NCBI GenBank assembly: GCA_028716225.1
Contig: JAQUQE010000005.1
Coordinates: forward strand, 1 to 64,000
Origin: Dehalococcoidales bacterium
GTDB lineage: Bacteria; Chloroflexota; Dehalococcoidia; Dehalococcoidales; UBA5760
Reading direction: 5' to 3'
DNA: 64,000 bases
Shown here one piece after another: positions 7,593 through 15,136 of this stretch (positions are counted from its first letter, which is position 1; every line of letters begins with the position of its first letter). A program made the translations under genes and the position numbers. Under the pieces are notes generated by a model. The model was given only the letters and a program-made list of their open reading frames with translations. It was not told the origin of the DNA and did no database searches.

Positions 7593-7776
7593 GTTTTGTA
7601 GCCAGGTGCCTAGCGCACTCCGCTTGGATATCCTGTTCTGTAGCTTCGGTCTGTTTAAGACCGACTACCTTCTCGCCGTCATGAAGTAGCCACGCTACTT
7701 CACATCCGTAGCACTCGAATGTGAATCCCATTCGGGCAAATTCACCCATGTCCAGGATCTGTGCCCGCACTATCAT
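7540..7776 (-). CDS. Hypothetical protein with CxxC-like motif
   Basis: A 78-residue protein with an AAGGAAGG ribosome site. It has CYGC near residue 22 and a later Cys/His group (CARHLATKHGWDGC), which together read as a C2H2-like zinc site. It overlaps the end of the integrase gene by 35 bases. It could be a small DNA-binding protein controlling excision, which is often encoded next to an integrase, but there is no direct evidence. Confidence 0.5.
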   Translation of the reverse strand: MIVRAQILDMGEFARMGFTFECYGCEVAWLLHDGEKVVGLKQTEATEQDIQAECARHLATKHGWDGCLWRRRKEGEGT

Positions 7777-8671
7777 TGGACTTCCTTCCTTTCAGTATTG
7801 CTTCGGCTTGCTTCAGGATTTCAGGTGTGAATATGATCTCCTGTTCCGCATCGTGAACTGCCTTGAGTGGGCTGAACTTCTGGTGCTTTTTGATAATGTC
7901 GGTCAGATTGAGTGTGGCGTATTTCTGGGTTGTCTTTATGTCGGTGTGTCCCATTATCTCCTGTAGGGATCGCAGGTCACCGCCTTGGATAAGGAAATTC
8001 TTGCCGAAAGCGTGTCGGAGTCGGTGCGAGCCGAGCTTTGGCCCCTTGATGCCCGCCTTCACCATATGCTCGCGCACTATACGATATATGCCGAATCTGG
8101 TCAGAGGCCCCTTATGCCCGTGAAATACATGCTCACCGGGTCCTGTGGCAGCAACATTTAGAAGTAATTCCCTCGTCTCTCCACTGATGGGTACCTCACG
8201 CCAGCCGGTTTTACCACACACAATCACCGTTTCCTGTTTGATGTTATGCTTAAGAAGAGAGCAAACCTCACCGGCCCGCATGCCGTTGTCTATTATTAAG
8301 GTTAATATCGCCCTTTCCCGTAGGCCATCCGCTAACTGCAAGAGCGTCACAATTTCGTTGGCCTCAAGGGTCGCCATACGAGTCTTCGGGCGACGGGGTG
8401 GATTGACGGCGTCCATCGGATTGGTAGTCTTGTGACGTTTGCAAATAAACCCGAAGAACGTTCGGAGGGCGTTGAAGCTGCCCCTCTTCGTTTCGGCACT
8501 TCCTTGTACAGATGCCAGGAAGCTCTCAATGGGCTCTGGTCTGCGTGGGATATTGGGACAAGATTTAGCAAAGGGCAGGAGCCTGTCCTCGTACCATTCG
8601 ATGGTTCTAGGGCTTAGATTTGACGAAATCCGGCTGTCTAGGAATTCACGAAGTGCCAGCTCTGTCTTCAT
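7742..8671 (-). CDS. Tyrosine recombinase (integrase)
   Basis: Starts at the ATG at 8671, right after an AGGAGG site; the longer frame adds only 16 residues read through a hairpin. The 309-residue protein has the two-domain layout of the XerC/D and phage integrase family: an N-terminal SAM-like core-binding domain (residues 5-90) and a catalytic domain. Catalytic residues are visible: Arg in GMRAGEVCSLL, HRLRHAF (His-x-x-Arg), and GHTDIKTTQKYA with the His/Tyr pair. It should integrate and excise the element, and the tRNA-Pro-like remnant about 200 bases upstream is a candidate att region. Its translation may be limited by the hairpin at 8672-8704. Confidence 0.85.
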   Translation of the reverse strand: MKTELALREFLDSRISSNLSPRTIEWYEDRLLPFAKSCPNIPRRPEPIESFLASVQGSAETKRGSFNALRTFFGFICKRHKTTNPMDAVNPPRRPKTRMATLEANEIVTLLQLADGLRERAILTLIIDNGMRAGEVCSLLKHNIKQETVIVCGKTGWREVPISGETRELLLNVAATGPGEHVFHGHKGPLTRFGIYRIVREHMVKAGIKGPKLGSHRLRHAFGKNFLIQGGDLRSLQEIMGHTDIKTTQKYATLNLTDIIKKHQKFSPLKAVHDAEQEIIFTPEILKQAEAILKGRKSNDSAGTDPGHG

Positions 8672-8704
8672 GTGGTAACCTCCTACCAAAGATGAGGTTA
8701 CCAC
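8672..8704 (-). promoter_or_regulatory. Hairpin covering the integrase ribosome site
   Basis: GTGGTAACCTC (8672-8682) and GAGGTTACCAC (8694-8704) are perfect 11-base arms. On the minus-strand mRNA the 3' arm starts with the end of the AGGAGG site and ends directly at the integrase ATG. Folding would hide the ribosome site. A translational switch is inferred. Confidence 0.6.
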
Positions 8705-8718
8705 CACTAGCGGGGACA

Positions 8719-8750
8719 AAAAATGCCCAAACAGGCGATGCTGTTTGGGC
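8719..8750 (-). terminator. Rho-independent terminator
   Basis: GCCCAAACAG (8725-8734) and CTGTTTGGGC (8741-8750) form a perfect 10-bp stem with a 6-base loop. Read on the minus strand, the stem is followed by ATTTTTTG. It would stop transcription entering the integrase gene from the host side. Confidence 0.75.
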
Positions 8751-9118
8751 GAGGACTAGTTGAATCTGGGGCCTTTGGCCGATACGGATATTGACCCCCT
8801 GTGATGCTAAAACATGATCTGTATCGGCCTTTTGATCATCGGCCAGTTGCTCGATGAAGATGGGCCGCATGGACGAGGTTAGCTTACAGTCTGTTCGGGG
8901 AATACAACCTGAACCCCATTCAGGTGCGCTACCTGGCTGCGCTACACCCCGCCATTATTACAAGATATTAGCATAATTCACCACGACGGGCAAACAGGAG
9001 GCACCATACCGCTTAAGCAATGGACAGGAACGAGCGGAATTTGCTAATATTAGTCCCGGCAGCCGGACTTCGTTACCGGATTTCACTGTCAACAGGGTAA
9101 AGGAGCAACCAGAGTACG
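8751..9118. other. Element-host junction, non-coding
   Basis: This gap holds the tRNA-Pro-like remnant (8892-8951), an imperfect dyad GGCCGATACGGAT (8777-8789) with ATCTGTATCGGCC (8817-8829), and another near-perfect dyad ATATTAGCATAATTC (8965-8979) with GAATTTGCTAATAT (9037-9050). Such paired sites beside an integrase are expected for arm-type integrase sites or regulatory dyads. The right boundary of the element should fall in here. No protein gene is supported. Confidence 0.5.
8892..8951 (-). pseudogene. tRNA-Pro(GGG)-like remnant lacking the T arm
   Basis: On the minus strand, the 5' acceptor strand CGGGGTG, a D arm (GCGC ... GCGC) and a perfect anticodon arm (CCTGA / TCAGG around ATGGGGT, anticodon GGG) are intact. 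The variable region and T arm are missing: TTGTATT leads straight into CCCCG plus AACA, which pairs with the 5' CGGGG as a shortened acceptor stem. A normal tRNA needs about 16 more bases here. It is probably a tRNA gene damaged by integration or deletion, and a candidate att site. Confidence 0.5.
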
Positions 9119-9613
9119 ATGTCAATTCGGGAAATGCACCGCCTCCCCAACGATTCGGTGCTGAGACAGAAAGCGAGGCGAGTACCCTCCATAGACAAAT
9201 CGGTCCTTCGCCTGATCGATGATATGGTGGAGACGATGCATCACTCCGACGGCGTGGGGCTGGCGGCGCCCCAGGTCGGGGTACCGCTGCGGGTGATAGT
9301 AGTCCAGATGCCGGATGAGGAACCCATCGCCATCATCAACCCTGAAATTGTTAAACGCATCGGGGAGCGGGAGGTTAGCGAAGCCTGCCTTAGCGTACCG
9401 GGCTACGGCGGCGAGATTAAGCGCTCGCTCTCGGTCACGGTAAAAGGCCTCGACCGTCAGGGAAAGGCGTTCCGGATTAAAGCAAACGGCCTGCTCGCCC
9501 AGGCCCTGGAGCATGAGATCGACCACCTGGACGGAACGCTGTTCATCGATCATATCGAAAGCCCGGATAAGCTGTACCGGGTCGAGCCCGAAGCTGAGGC
9601 GGAGGGTATGTAA
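9119..9613 (+). CDS. def: Peptide deformylase
   Basis: A 164-residue protein. It removes the formyl group from the N-terminal Met of new proteins in the cytoplasm. All three family motifs are present: [10 protein letters not shown] (residues 45-54), EACLSVPGY (92-100, usually EGCLS; the metal-binding Cys is kept) and HEIDHLDG (136-143, HExxH metal and catalytic site). AAAGGAG precedes the ATG. It is the first host gene after the mobile element and is read on the opposite strand to it. Length is normal for a type 1-like deformylase. Confidence 0.93.
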   Translation: MSIREMHRLPNDSVLRQKARRVPSIDKSVLRLIDDMVETMHHSDGVGLAAPQVGVPLRVIVVQMPDEEPIAIINPEIVKRIGEREVSEACLSVPGYGGEIKRSLSVTVKGLDRQGKAFRIKANGLLAQALEHEIDHLDGTLFIDHIESPDKLYRVEPEAEAEGM

Positions 9614-9703
9614 AGCCAGGACCTTGCCTGATTAGTGCTGTTTCATGCGACCGCCCGGTCCAAAACTCAAGTTCAGAATCCATTAGGAATAGGTAATACC
9701 ACC

Positions 9704-10345
9704 ATGAAGACGCTCTTTCAATGTGATTTCGACGGTACCATTACCTTTGAAGACATCAGCTTTCTGATACTGGACGCCTTCGGCGACAAGAACTGGAGGC
9801 GGATGTTCCAGGAGTACAAAGACGGCAAGATATCGGTGGGCCGATTCAACACCATGGCCTTTGCCACGGTTAAAGCGGATAAAGAGACCCTGCTCAAGCT
9901 GGTCAAGGAAAAGGCGGAGCTACGGCCGGGACTAGCCAATCTGCTCGAATGCTGCCACCGCAAGGGGATAGAGTTTACCATCGTCTCCAACGGCCTGGAC
10001 TTCTACATCCGGGCAATCCTCGAAGACATCGGACTGGAGAATATCAGGGTATTCGCCGCCAGGACCGGGTTCGGCTCTAGCGGCGTCGAGGCACGCTACT
10101 TGGGACCGGGAGGCAAAGAGATGGAAGAAGGCTTCAAAGAGGCTCACCTCAAGATGTTTCAGGAATCGGGCTACCGAGTCATCTACGCCGGCAACGGTAC
10201 CTCCGACGCTCCCCCGGCGCAGCAGGCCTATCACATCTTCGCCACCGGCGACCTGCTGGCCTACTTCCGGAAGAGAAAGGTAGACTGCACACCCTTCGAC
10301 GACCTGAACGACATCGCTAACGGCCTCGAGCTGCTGCCCCTCTAA
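9704..10345 (+). CDS. HAD-family phosphatase, MtnX/SerB-like
   Basis: Starts at the ATG at 9704, just before the catalytic motif; the longer frame adds 23 unlikely residues. The 213-residue protein has HAD motif I DFDGT (residues 7-11), a motif II Ser/Thr (TIVSNGLDFY, near 90) and motif III/IV (YAGNGTSDAPPAQ, near 165). This pattern matches the MtnX-like HAD-IB group (methionine salvage phosphatase) and phosphoserine-phosphatase-like enzymes. No other methionine-salvage gene is nearby, so the substrate is left open. Confidence 0.75.
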   Translation: MKTLFQCDFDGTITFEDISFLILDAFGDKNWRRMFQEYKDGKISVGRFNTMAFATVKADKETLLKLVKEKAELRPGLANLLECCHRKGIEFTIVSNGLDFYIRAILEDIGLENIRVFAARTGFGSSGVEARYLGPGGKEMEEGFKEAHLKMFQESGYRVIYAGNGTSDAPPAQQAYHIFATGDLLAYFRKRKVDCTPFDDLNDIANGLELLPL

Positions 10346-10444
10346 ACACATCCGATTTTAGTGTACCGACGCGACCCGCTTTTTTCACCGGCGTGTAATT
10401 TATGTCAACCGTAGTACTGGGTAAAACCGGCCGGGATTAAGCTG

Positions 10445-11104
10445 CTAACGGCTCCGCTCGCCGAATATCCTGGTGCCTATCCGAACGATATTGGCCCCTT
10501 CCTCAATGGCAACCCGGTAGGAATTGGTCATTCCCATGGAAAGGTAGCGCATCTCAACGCCGGGCAAGCCGAGGCTCCGCATTTCATCGTATAGCTTCTT
10601 CGTTTCCCGGAAGTACGGCCGGGAGTCTTCCGGGTCCCCCCACATAGGGCCCATCGTCATCAACCCCTCTACCTTAAGGTTCGGGTATTTTGAAATCTCT
10701 TTGATCACCGCAAGCGCCGCTTCCGGAAAGAGACCTGTCTTCTGGCTCTCCCGGCCGCTGTTTATCTCAATCAGTACCGGCATAACCTTGCCGATGCCGG
10801 CACACCTTCTGTCAATCTCCCCGGCTATCTCTATAGAGTCAACGGTCTCGATCATATCGAACAGCCTGACCGCCTTACCCACCTTGTTTTTCTGCAGGCT
10901 GCCGATAAAATGCCACTTCACCCTTTCCCCGACGACACGATAGACCTGTTCCGCCTCCTGGAGGTAGTTTTCACCGATAATCCCTACCCCCGCCTCAATC
11001 GCCTCCAGGATCTCCTCCGGACTTCTTGTCTTAGCCGCCGCCACCAGCTCCACCCCCTCCGGCAGCTCGCTCAGAATCGCCTTTACGTTTTCCGCAATCG
11101 TCAT
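10445..11104 (-). CDS. yggS: YggS-family PLP homeostasis protein
   Basis: A 219-residue protein of the alanine-racemase-like TIM-barrel family that binds pyridoxal phosphate without known catalysis and buffers free PLP. The Lys of VAAAKTRSPEEI binds PLP. Also visible are GENYLQEA, WHFIGSLQKNK, the EINSGRESQKTG segment, LMTMGPMW, LSMGMTNSY and the closing VRIGTRIFG. The start at 11104 gives the usual N-terminus; the longer frame adds 32 residues that do not fit. It is divergent from the DUF134 gene. Confidence 0.9.
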   Translation of the reverse strand: MTIAENVKAILSELPEGVELVAAAKTRSPEEILEAIEAGVGIIGENYLQEAEQVYRVVGERVKWHFIGSLQKNKVGKAVRLFDMIETVDSIEIAGEIDRRCAGIGKVMPVLIEINSGRESQKTGLFPEAALAVIKEISKYPNLKVEGLMTMGPMWGDPEDSRPYFRETKKLYDEMRSLGLPGVEMRYLSMGMTNSYRVAIEEGANIVRIGTRIFGERSR

Positions 11105-11192
11105 AGTTACGCCCCTTGTCTCCCTGTTGCTTAAAGTCAGCAACATTTTAGCACTTTCTTGACACCATTCAAATAAAGTTATATCATAATTA

Positions 11193-11232
11193 ATGGACAT
11201 AGGTCCATAAAAAGCCTATTATGAACATAGGT
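11193..11232 (+). promoter_or_regulatory. Palindrome and repeated ACATAGGT, candidate operator
   Basis: ATGGAC and GTCCAT flank ATAG (11193-11208), and ACATAGGT recurs at 11197-11204 and 11225-11232. They lie in the 155-base divergent region just before the DUF134 regulator gene. A binding site for that regulator is inferred. Confidence 0.45.
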
Positions 11233-11259
11233 TAAATACAGTAAAGGATAAGAATAGAC

Positions 11260-11754
11260 ATGGGCAGAATGCCGAAGTGGCGCTGTGTAGGCTCGATACC
11301 CGAGGTGACCTTCTTCAAACCGTTGGGAATACCCTACCGGCTTCTCGAAGAGGTATGCCTCTCCGTAGAGGAAGCGGAGGCAATCCGGCTCAAAGACCTG
11401 GAAGGCCTGGAGCAGGCGGAGTGCGCCCGGAAAATGAATGTTTCCCGGCCTACCTTTCACCGGGTGCTGGGCTCCGCCCGCAGCAAGCTGGCCGACGCCC
11501 TCCTCAACGGGAAGGCGATACGCATCGAGGGCGGCAATTTTGAGATGGCAGTGCGCCCCTTCTACTGTATCAACGGACACCGATGGGGCGTTCCTTTTCA
11601 GGATATGATAACCAACCCGCCCCGGATATGCCCCACCTGCGAAACACCGAACATTATGCCCATCCAGACGCATCAACCGGGCCGGGGCTGGCGCGGACAG
11701 GGAAGACAGCAATTGGGAACAATAAATAATCAAGGAGGTGACAGCGATGCCTAA
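11260..11754 (+). CDS. DUF134-family DNA-binding regulator
   Basis: A 164-residue protein. Residues 1-95 match the DUF134 family: the start MGRMPKWRCV, FFKPLGIPYR, then a sigma-like helix-turn-helix (LSVEEAEAIRLKDLEGLEQAECARKM given in parts; recognition helix NVSRPTFHRVLGSAR). After it comes a zinc-like segment with CINGHRW and CPTCET. DUF134 genes usually sit beside NifX/NifB-type and Mrp-like ATPase genes, as here, so it probably controls the Fe-S carrier genes that follow. The cysteines might sense metal or redox state. Confidence 0.8.
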   Translation: MGRMPKWRCVGSIPEVTFFKPLGIPYRLLEEVCLSVEEAEAIRLKDLEGLEQAECARKMNVSRPTFHRVLGSARSKLADALLNGKAIRIEGGNFEMAVRPFYCINGHRWGVPFQDMITNPPRICPTCETPNIMPIQTHQPGRGWRGQGRQQLGTINNQGGDSDA

Positions 11755-12115
11755 CGGAGGAAGAGGATACCGCCGGATGTACCAGATGACCGGACTGCCG
11801 GGCTGGATGAGACTGGGCTATAGCCCGGGATGGCAGGGGAGAAGTCCAACCGGACTGGGCCCGTGCGCCGGCTATATGATGACCGGCCGCTGGCCGACAG
11901 CACAGGCCCAGGCCTACTGGCAGACCATGCAGGCGGGACAGACACCCCCGCCCTACTACGGAGCATCCGGAGCAGCACCGGGAACAGCACCATCTGCTCC
12001 CCGAATGACTGAGGAAGAAGAGTGCGGCTTCCTGAAGGAACAGGCTGACATGATAAAGGGCCAGTTAGAGCAGATGGAAGCCAGGATTCGCCAGATTGAG
12101 AAAAAGGAGAAATAA
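11747..12115 (+). CDS. DUF5320-like Gly/Pro/Met-rich protein
   Basis: The ATG at 11747 has AAGGAGGTG at correct spacing. The 122-residue product opens with a Gly/Arg/Trp-rich segment (MPNGGRGYRRMYQM), a Pro/Ala-rich middle, and a C-terminal coiled coil (EEEECGFLKEQADMIKGQL). This pattern resembles the DUF5320 proteins that accompany NifX-like genes in anaerobes. The function is unknown. It lies in a translationally tight series with the preceding regulator and the next NifX-like gene. Confidence 0.6.
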   Translation: MPNGGRGYRRMYQMTGLPGWMRLGYSPGWQGRSPTGLGPCAGYMMTGRWPTAQAQAYWQTMQAGQTPPPYYGASGAAPGTAPSAPRMTEEEECGFLKEQADMIKGQLEQMEARIRQIEKKEK

Positions 12116-12119
12116 ACCT

Positions 12120-12692
12120 ATGAAGATTGCCATATCAGCCACCGCCCCGAACCTCGATGCCGAAGTCGAGCCCCGCTTCGGGCGATGTCCCTATTTTATT
12201 ATCGTCGATCCCGACACGATGCAGTTCGAGGCGGTCGAGAACTCCAGTGCCATGGCATCCGGCGGCGCCGGTATTGCCAGCGGCCAGATGATAGCCGGTA
12301 AAGGAGTAAGCGCGGTGCTTACCGGAAACTGCGGCCCCAATGCCTACCAGGTCCTGTCGGCAGCCGGTATTACGATAATCACCGGTGTCAGCGGCAAGGT
12401 CCGGGATGCCGTCAGCGCCTACAAGGCCGGCCAACTGCAAAATACCTCTCAGCCAACCGTAGCAGCCCACTTCGGCATGAGGGCCGGAAGCGGCCCCGGC
12501 CAGGGGGGAGGAATGGGGCGCGGCAAGGGCATGGGGATGCGGACGACAGACAGCTTCCATGGCGAGGCTCCGGCCGCCCCGACGGCGGATCCGGAAGAAG
12601 AACTGAAGGCGCTGAAGGAGAAACTGCAATCGCTGTCGGAACAGCTATCCGGCATACAGCGCTCCATTGACGAACTGGAGAGAAAAGCATAG
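12120..12692 (+). CDS. NifX/NifB-type Fe-Mo cofactor-binding family protein
   Basis: The ATG at 12120 follows AAAAAGGAG. Residues 1-110 are the dinitrogenase iron-molybdenum cofactor domain: KIAISA start, EVEPRFGRCPYFIIVD, a Gly-rich GGAGIASGQMIAGKGV and VLTGNCGPNAYQVLSAAGI. A Gly/Met-rich linker and a C-terminal coiled coil (residues 150-198) follow. Free-standing members occur widely in anaerobes with no nitrogenase, and none is in this window. A role as metal-cluster carrier or chaperone is inferred from neighbours. Confidence 0.8.
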   Translation: MKIAISATAPNLDAEVEPRFGRCPYFIIVDPDTMQFEAVENSSAMASGGAGIASGQMIAGKGVSAVLTGNCGPNAYQVLSAAGITIITGVSGKVRDAVSAYKAGQLQNTSQPTVAAHFGMRAGSGPGQGGGMGRGKGMGMRTTDSFHGEAPAAPTADPEEELKALKEKLQSLSEQLSGIQRSIDELERKA

Positions 12693-12743
12693 ACCGCCGC
12701 CAGAACGGCAAAATAAACTCGATTACTCACAGGAGGTATAGTT

Positions 12744-12974
12744 ATGCCCGGAAGAGATAGGACCGGACCGCCCGGGGGAGCTGGCCCGGGGACAGGAAAA
12801 GGTATCGGACGGGGAAGACAGGGTGCCGGCAGGCTGGGGGGAACACGACCCGGTGCCGGCCCGGTGGGAAACTGCGTCTGCCCCGCCTGCGGGGCGAAGA
12901 CCGTTCATCAGAGGGGAACCCCGTGCTACAATATCAACTGCCCGCAATGCGGTACAAGAATGGTAAGGGAATAG
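12744..12974 (+). CDS. Gly/Arg-rich zinc-ribbon protein
   Basis: A 76-residue protein. The first 40 residues are a GR/GP-rich disordered stretch (MPGRDRTGPPGG). The C-terminus has four Cys in two CxxC-like pairs (CPAC and CPQC) plus an additional Cys, typical of a zinc ribbon. AGGAGG precedes the ATG. The related N-terminus of the gene at 11747-12115 suggests that both belong to one group of accessory proteins. The function is unknown. Confidence 0.6.
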   Translation: MPGRDRTGPPGGAGPGTGKGIGRGRQGAGRLGGTRPGAGPVGNCVCPACGAKTVHQRGTPCYNINCPQCGTRMVRE

Positions 12975-12975
12975 G

Positions 12976-13848
12976 GTGATACTCTCCATCGCCAGCGGCA
13001 AGGGCGGGACCGGGAAGACCATGGTGGCGACCAGTCTCGCCCTGTCATTAAGCCAGGAAAGGCCGGTCAAGCTACTCGATTGTGACGTCGAGGAGCCCAA
13101 TGCCCATATTTTGCTGAAGCCGTCTCTCGACTGCAACCAGGCGGTATCTATCCCCGTACCCAGAGTAGACGAAGATAAATGCAACTACTGCGGCAGGTGC
13201 GCCGAGGTCTGCGCCTACAACGCCATTGCCGTGATTGCAGAGCGGGTACTGGTATTCCCGGAGCTCTGTCACGGATGCGGCGCCTGCAGCTATCTCTGTC
13301 CTGAAGGCGCTATCTCCGAGGAAGGCAGGGAGGTAGGAGTTGTCCAGTCCGGCCAGTCGGGGAATATAGAATTCGTTCACGGCAAGCTCTCGATCGGTGA
13401 GGTGGCGGCGCCCCGCATCATTAATGAGGTGCAAAAATACCTGGATCGGGAGAAACTGAACATCATTGACGCTCCCCCGGGGACATCCTGTCCGGTGGTC
13501 GCCGCTGTGAAGCACAGCGACTTCTGCCTGCTGGTCACCGAACCGACCTGCTTCGGACTTAACGATCTTGCTCTGGCAGTAGATGTGATAAAAGAACTGG
13601 ACATTCCCTGCGGCGTCATCATCAACCGGGACGGCATCGGCGACGACGAAGTTGATAAGTATTGCCTTAAAGAGGCTATCCCGATACTAATGCGAATCCC
13701 GCTCGATATTAAGATTGCCCGGTTATACTCTCAGGGGATTACTCTGGCAGAGGGCATGCCCCGCTGGCGGGAAGCATTCCTCGAGCTGTTTGATAAAATC
13801 GAGCGTCTGATGAGTAACTCGAATGGTCGGGAAGGGGGCAGGCAGTGA
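12976..13848 (+). CDS. MinD-like P-loop ATPase with two [4Fe-4S] sites
   Basis: GTG start right after the previous gene. The 290-residue protein has a deviant Walker A (GKGGTGKT, residues 8-15) as in MinD/Mrp, switch I DCDVEEPN, and then an inserted ferredoxin-like domain (residues 60-115) with two CxxCxxCxxxC motifs (CNYCGRCAEVC and CHGCGACSYLC). IIDAPPGTSCPV is the Walker B region. These ATPases are paired in tandem with a second copy and with NifX-like genes in many anaerobes. Iron-sulfur cluster handling is inferred; no substrate is established. Confidence 0.85.
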   Translation: MILSIASGKGGTGKTMVATSLALSLSQERPVKLLDCDVEEPNAHILLKPSLDCNQAVSIPVPRVDEDKCNYCGRCAEVCAYNAIAVIAERVLVFPELCHGCGACSYLCPEGAISEEGREVGVVQSGQSGNIEFVHGKLSIGEVAAPRIINEVQKYLDREKLNIIDAPPGTSCPVVAAVKHSDFCLLVTEPTCFGLNDLALAVDVIKELDIPCGVIINRDGIGDDEVDKYCLKEAIPILMRIPLDIKIARLYSQGITLAEGMPRWREAFLELFDKIERLMSNSNGREGGRQ

Positions 13849-14705
13849 AAGAGGTTACTATCTTAAGCGGCAAAGGGGGAACCGGCAAGACCAGTGTGGC
13901 AGCATCTCTGGCCAGTCTGGCCAAAAATAAGGTCATGGTTGACTGTGACGTAGATGCCGCCGACCTCTATCTACTCCTCAAACCGACCTTCCGGCAGAAG
14001 CAGGAGTTCCGGGGCGGAGAAAAGGCGGTCATCTCAGAAGACAAATGCACCGGATGCGGGCTTTGTCGAGAAGTCTGCCGCTTCGAGGCGATAAGCAGCG
14101 AGTATAAGATCGACCCGATCTCCTGCGATGGGTGCCGCTTCTGCTATAATATCTGCCCGGCGGATGCCATCACCATGCAGCAGAGCCTATCCGGGCACTG
14201 GTTTACCTCGGAAACACGCTACGGTCCTCTGGTTCATGCCAGACTGGGGGTAGCCCAGGAGAACTCGGGGAAGCTGGTAGCCCTGGTCCGGCAGGAGGCG
14301 AAACATATCGCGGAGCAAAGAGGACTGGATTACATTATCAGCGACGGGCCACCGGGTACCGGCTGCCCGGTTATCTCTTCATTATCAGGAGTAAGCCTGG
14401 CGGTAATCGTCACCGAGCCAACCCTCTCCGGAATACATGACCTTAAGCGGGTTATCGGCGTTTGCCAGCACTTCGCCGTTCCTGTTATAGTTTGTATAAA
14501 CAAGTACGATATAAACTCGGAAAACAGCCACCAAATCGAGAACTACTGCCAGACACAGAATATAGAGGTAGCGGCACGGATTCCTTTCGACACCTTAGTA
14601 ACCAGGGCACTGGTCAGGAGGATTCCGGTGGTGGAATACTCCCGGAACCGTGTCGGCCGCGAGATAGAGAAGTTGTGGCAGGTTGTTACCGGATACCTGA
14701 ACTGA
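13845..14705 (+). CDS. Second MinD-like ATPase with ferredoxin domain
   Basis: The GTG start overlaps the stop of its neighbour by 4 bases (GTGA). It has the same layout: GKGGTGKT, DCDVDAAD, an inserted ferredoxin domain with CTGCGLCREVC and CDGCRFCYNIC, and ISDGPPGTGCPV. The two proteins are diverged paralogues that probably form a heterodimer, given their tight coupling. A closing segment on Arg/Glu-rich helices ends at a tract followed by the NifX-like gene. Same inferred role in Fe-S transfer. Confidence 0.85.
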   Translation: MKEVTILSGKGGTGKTSVAASLASLAKNKVMVDCDVDAADLYLLLKPTFRQKQEFRGGEKAVISEDKCTGCGLCREVCRFEAISSEYKIDPISCDGCRFCYNICPADAITMQQSLSGHWFTSETRYGPLVHARLGVAQENSGKLVALVRQEAKHIAEQRGLDYIISDGPPGTGCPVISSLSGVSLAVIVTEPTLSGIHDLKRVIGVCQHFAVPVIVCINKYDINSENSHQIENYCQTQNIEVAARIPFDTLVTRALVRRIPVVEYSRNRVGREIEKLWQVVTGYLN

Positions 14706-14740
14706 GAAACAAAGGAAGATAGAGGGGAGGAAATCGATAG

Positions 14741-15079
14741 ATGAAATACGCAGTACCGGTAAGTGGAGGCATGCTGTCCCAGCATTTCGGCCACTGCGAG
14801 CATTTTGCTCTGCTTGATGTTAATGAGGAAACTAAAGAGATTATCAGCAAGAAGCTGGTCCCATCACCGGGACATGAACCCGGCTTTCTGCCCGGGTGGC
14901 TGGCTGAGGAGGGCGTCTCGGTAGTTATCGCCGGCGGTATGGGCTCCCGGGCACAGGAGCTGTTCGCCCGGAACCGTATCAAGGTCGTTACCAACGTACT
15001 GGCAAGCGACCCGGAGCAGGCTGTACTGAGCTATCTGGCCGGCACCCTGGAAACAGGCGGCGATGTCTGCGACCACTAG
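14741..15079 (+). CDS. Short NifX/NifB-type family protein
   Basis: A 112-residue single-domain member: MKYAVPVSGGMLSQHFGHCEHFAL start (given in part), a central GFLPGWLAEEGV, VVIAGGMGSRAQELFARN and a short tail with CDH at the end. AGGGGAGG precedes the ATG. It differs from the 12120-12692 copy by lacking the Gly/Met-rich extension. Probably a small metallocluster carrier acting with the ATPases around it. Confidence 0.8.
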   Translation: MKYAVPVSGGMLSQHFGHCEHFALLDVNEETKEIISKKLVPSPGHEPGFLPGWLAEEGVSVVIAGGMGSRAQELFARNRIKVVTNVLASDPEQAVLSYLAGTLETGGDVCDH

Positions 15080-15136
15080 CAGCGGACTTCCCCGACAGAA
15101 CATTACGTAAGATAAGAATAATGACAGGAGATGCTG

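Noticed and set aside
8646-8870. Open frame upstream of the integrase, minus strand
   Set aside because: It reads through the terminator and ribosome-site hairpins and has no family features.
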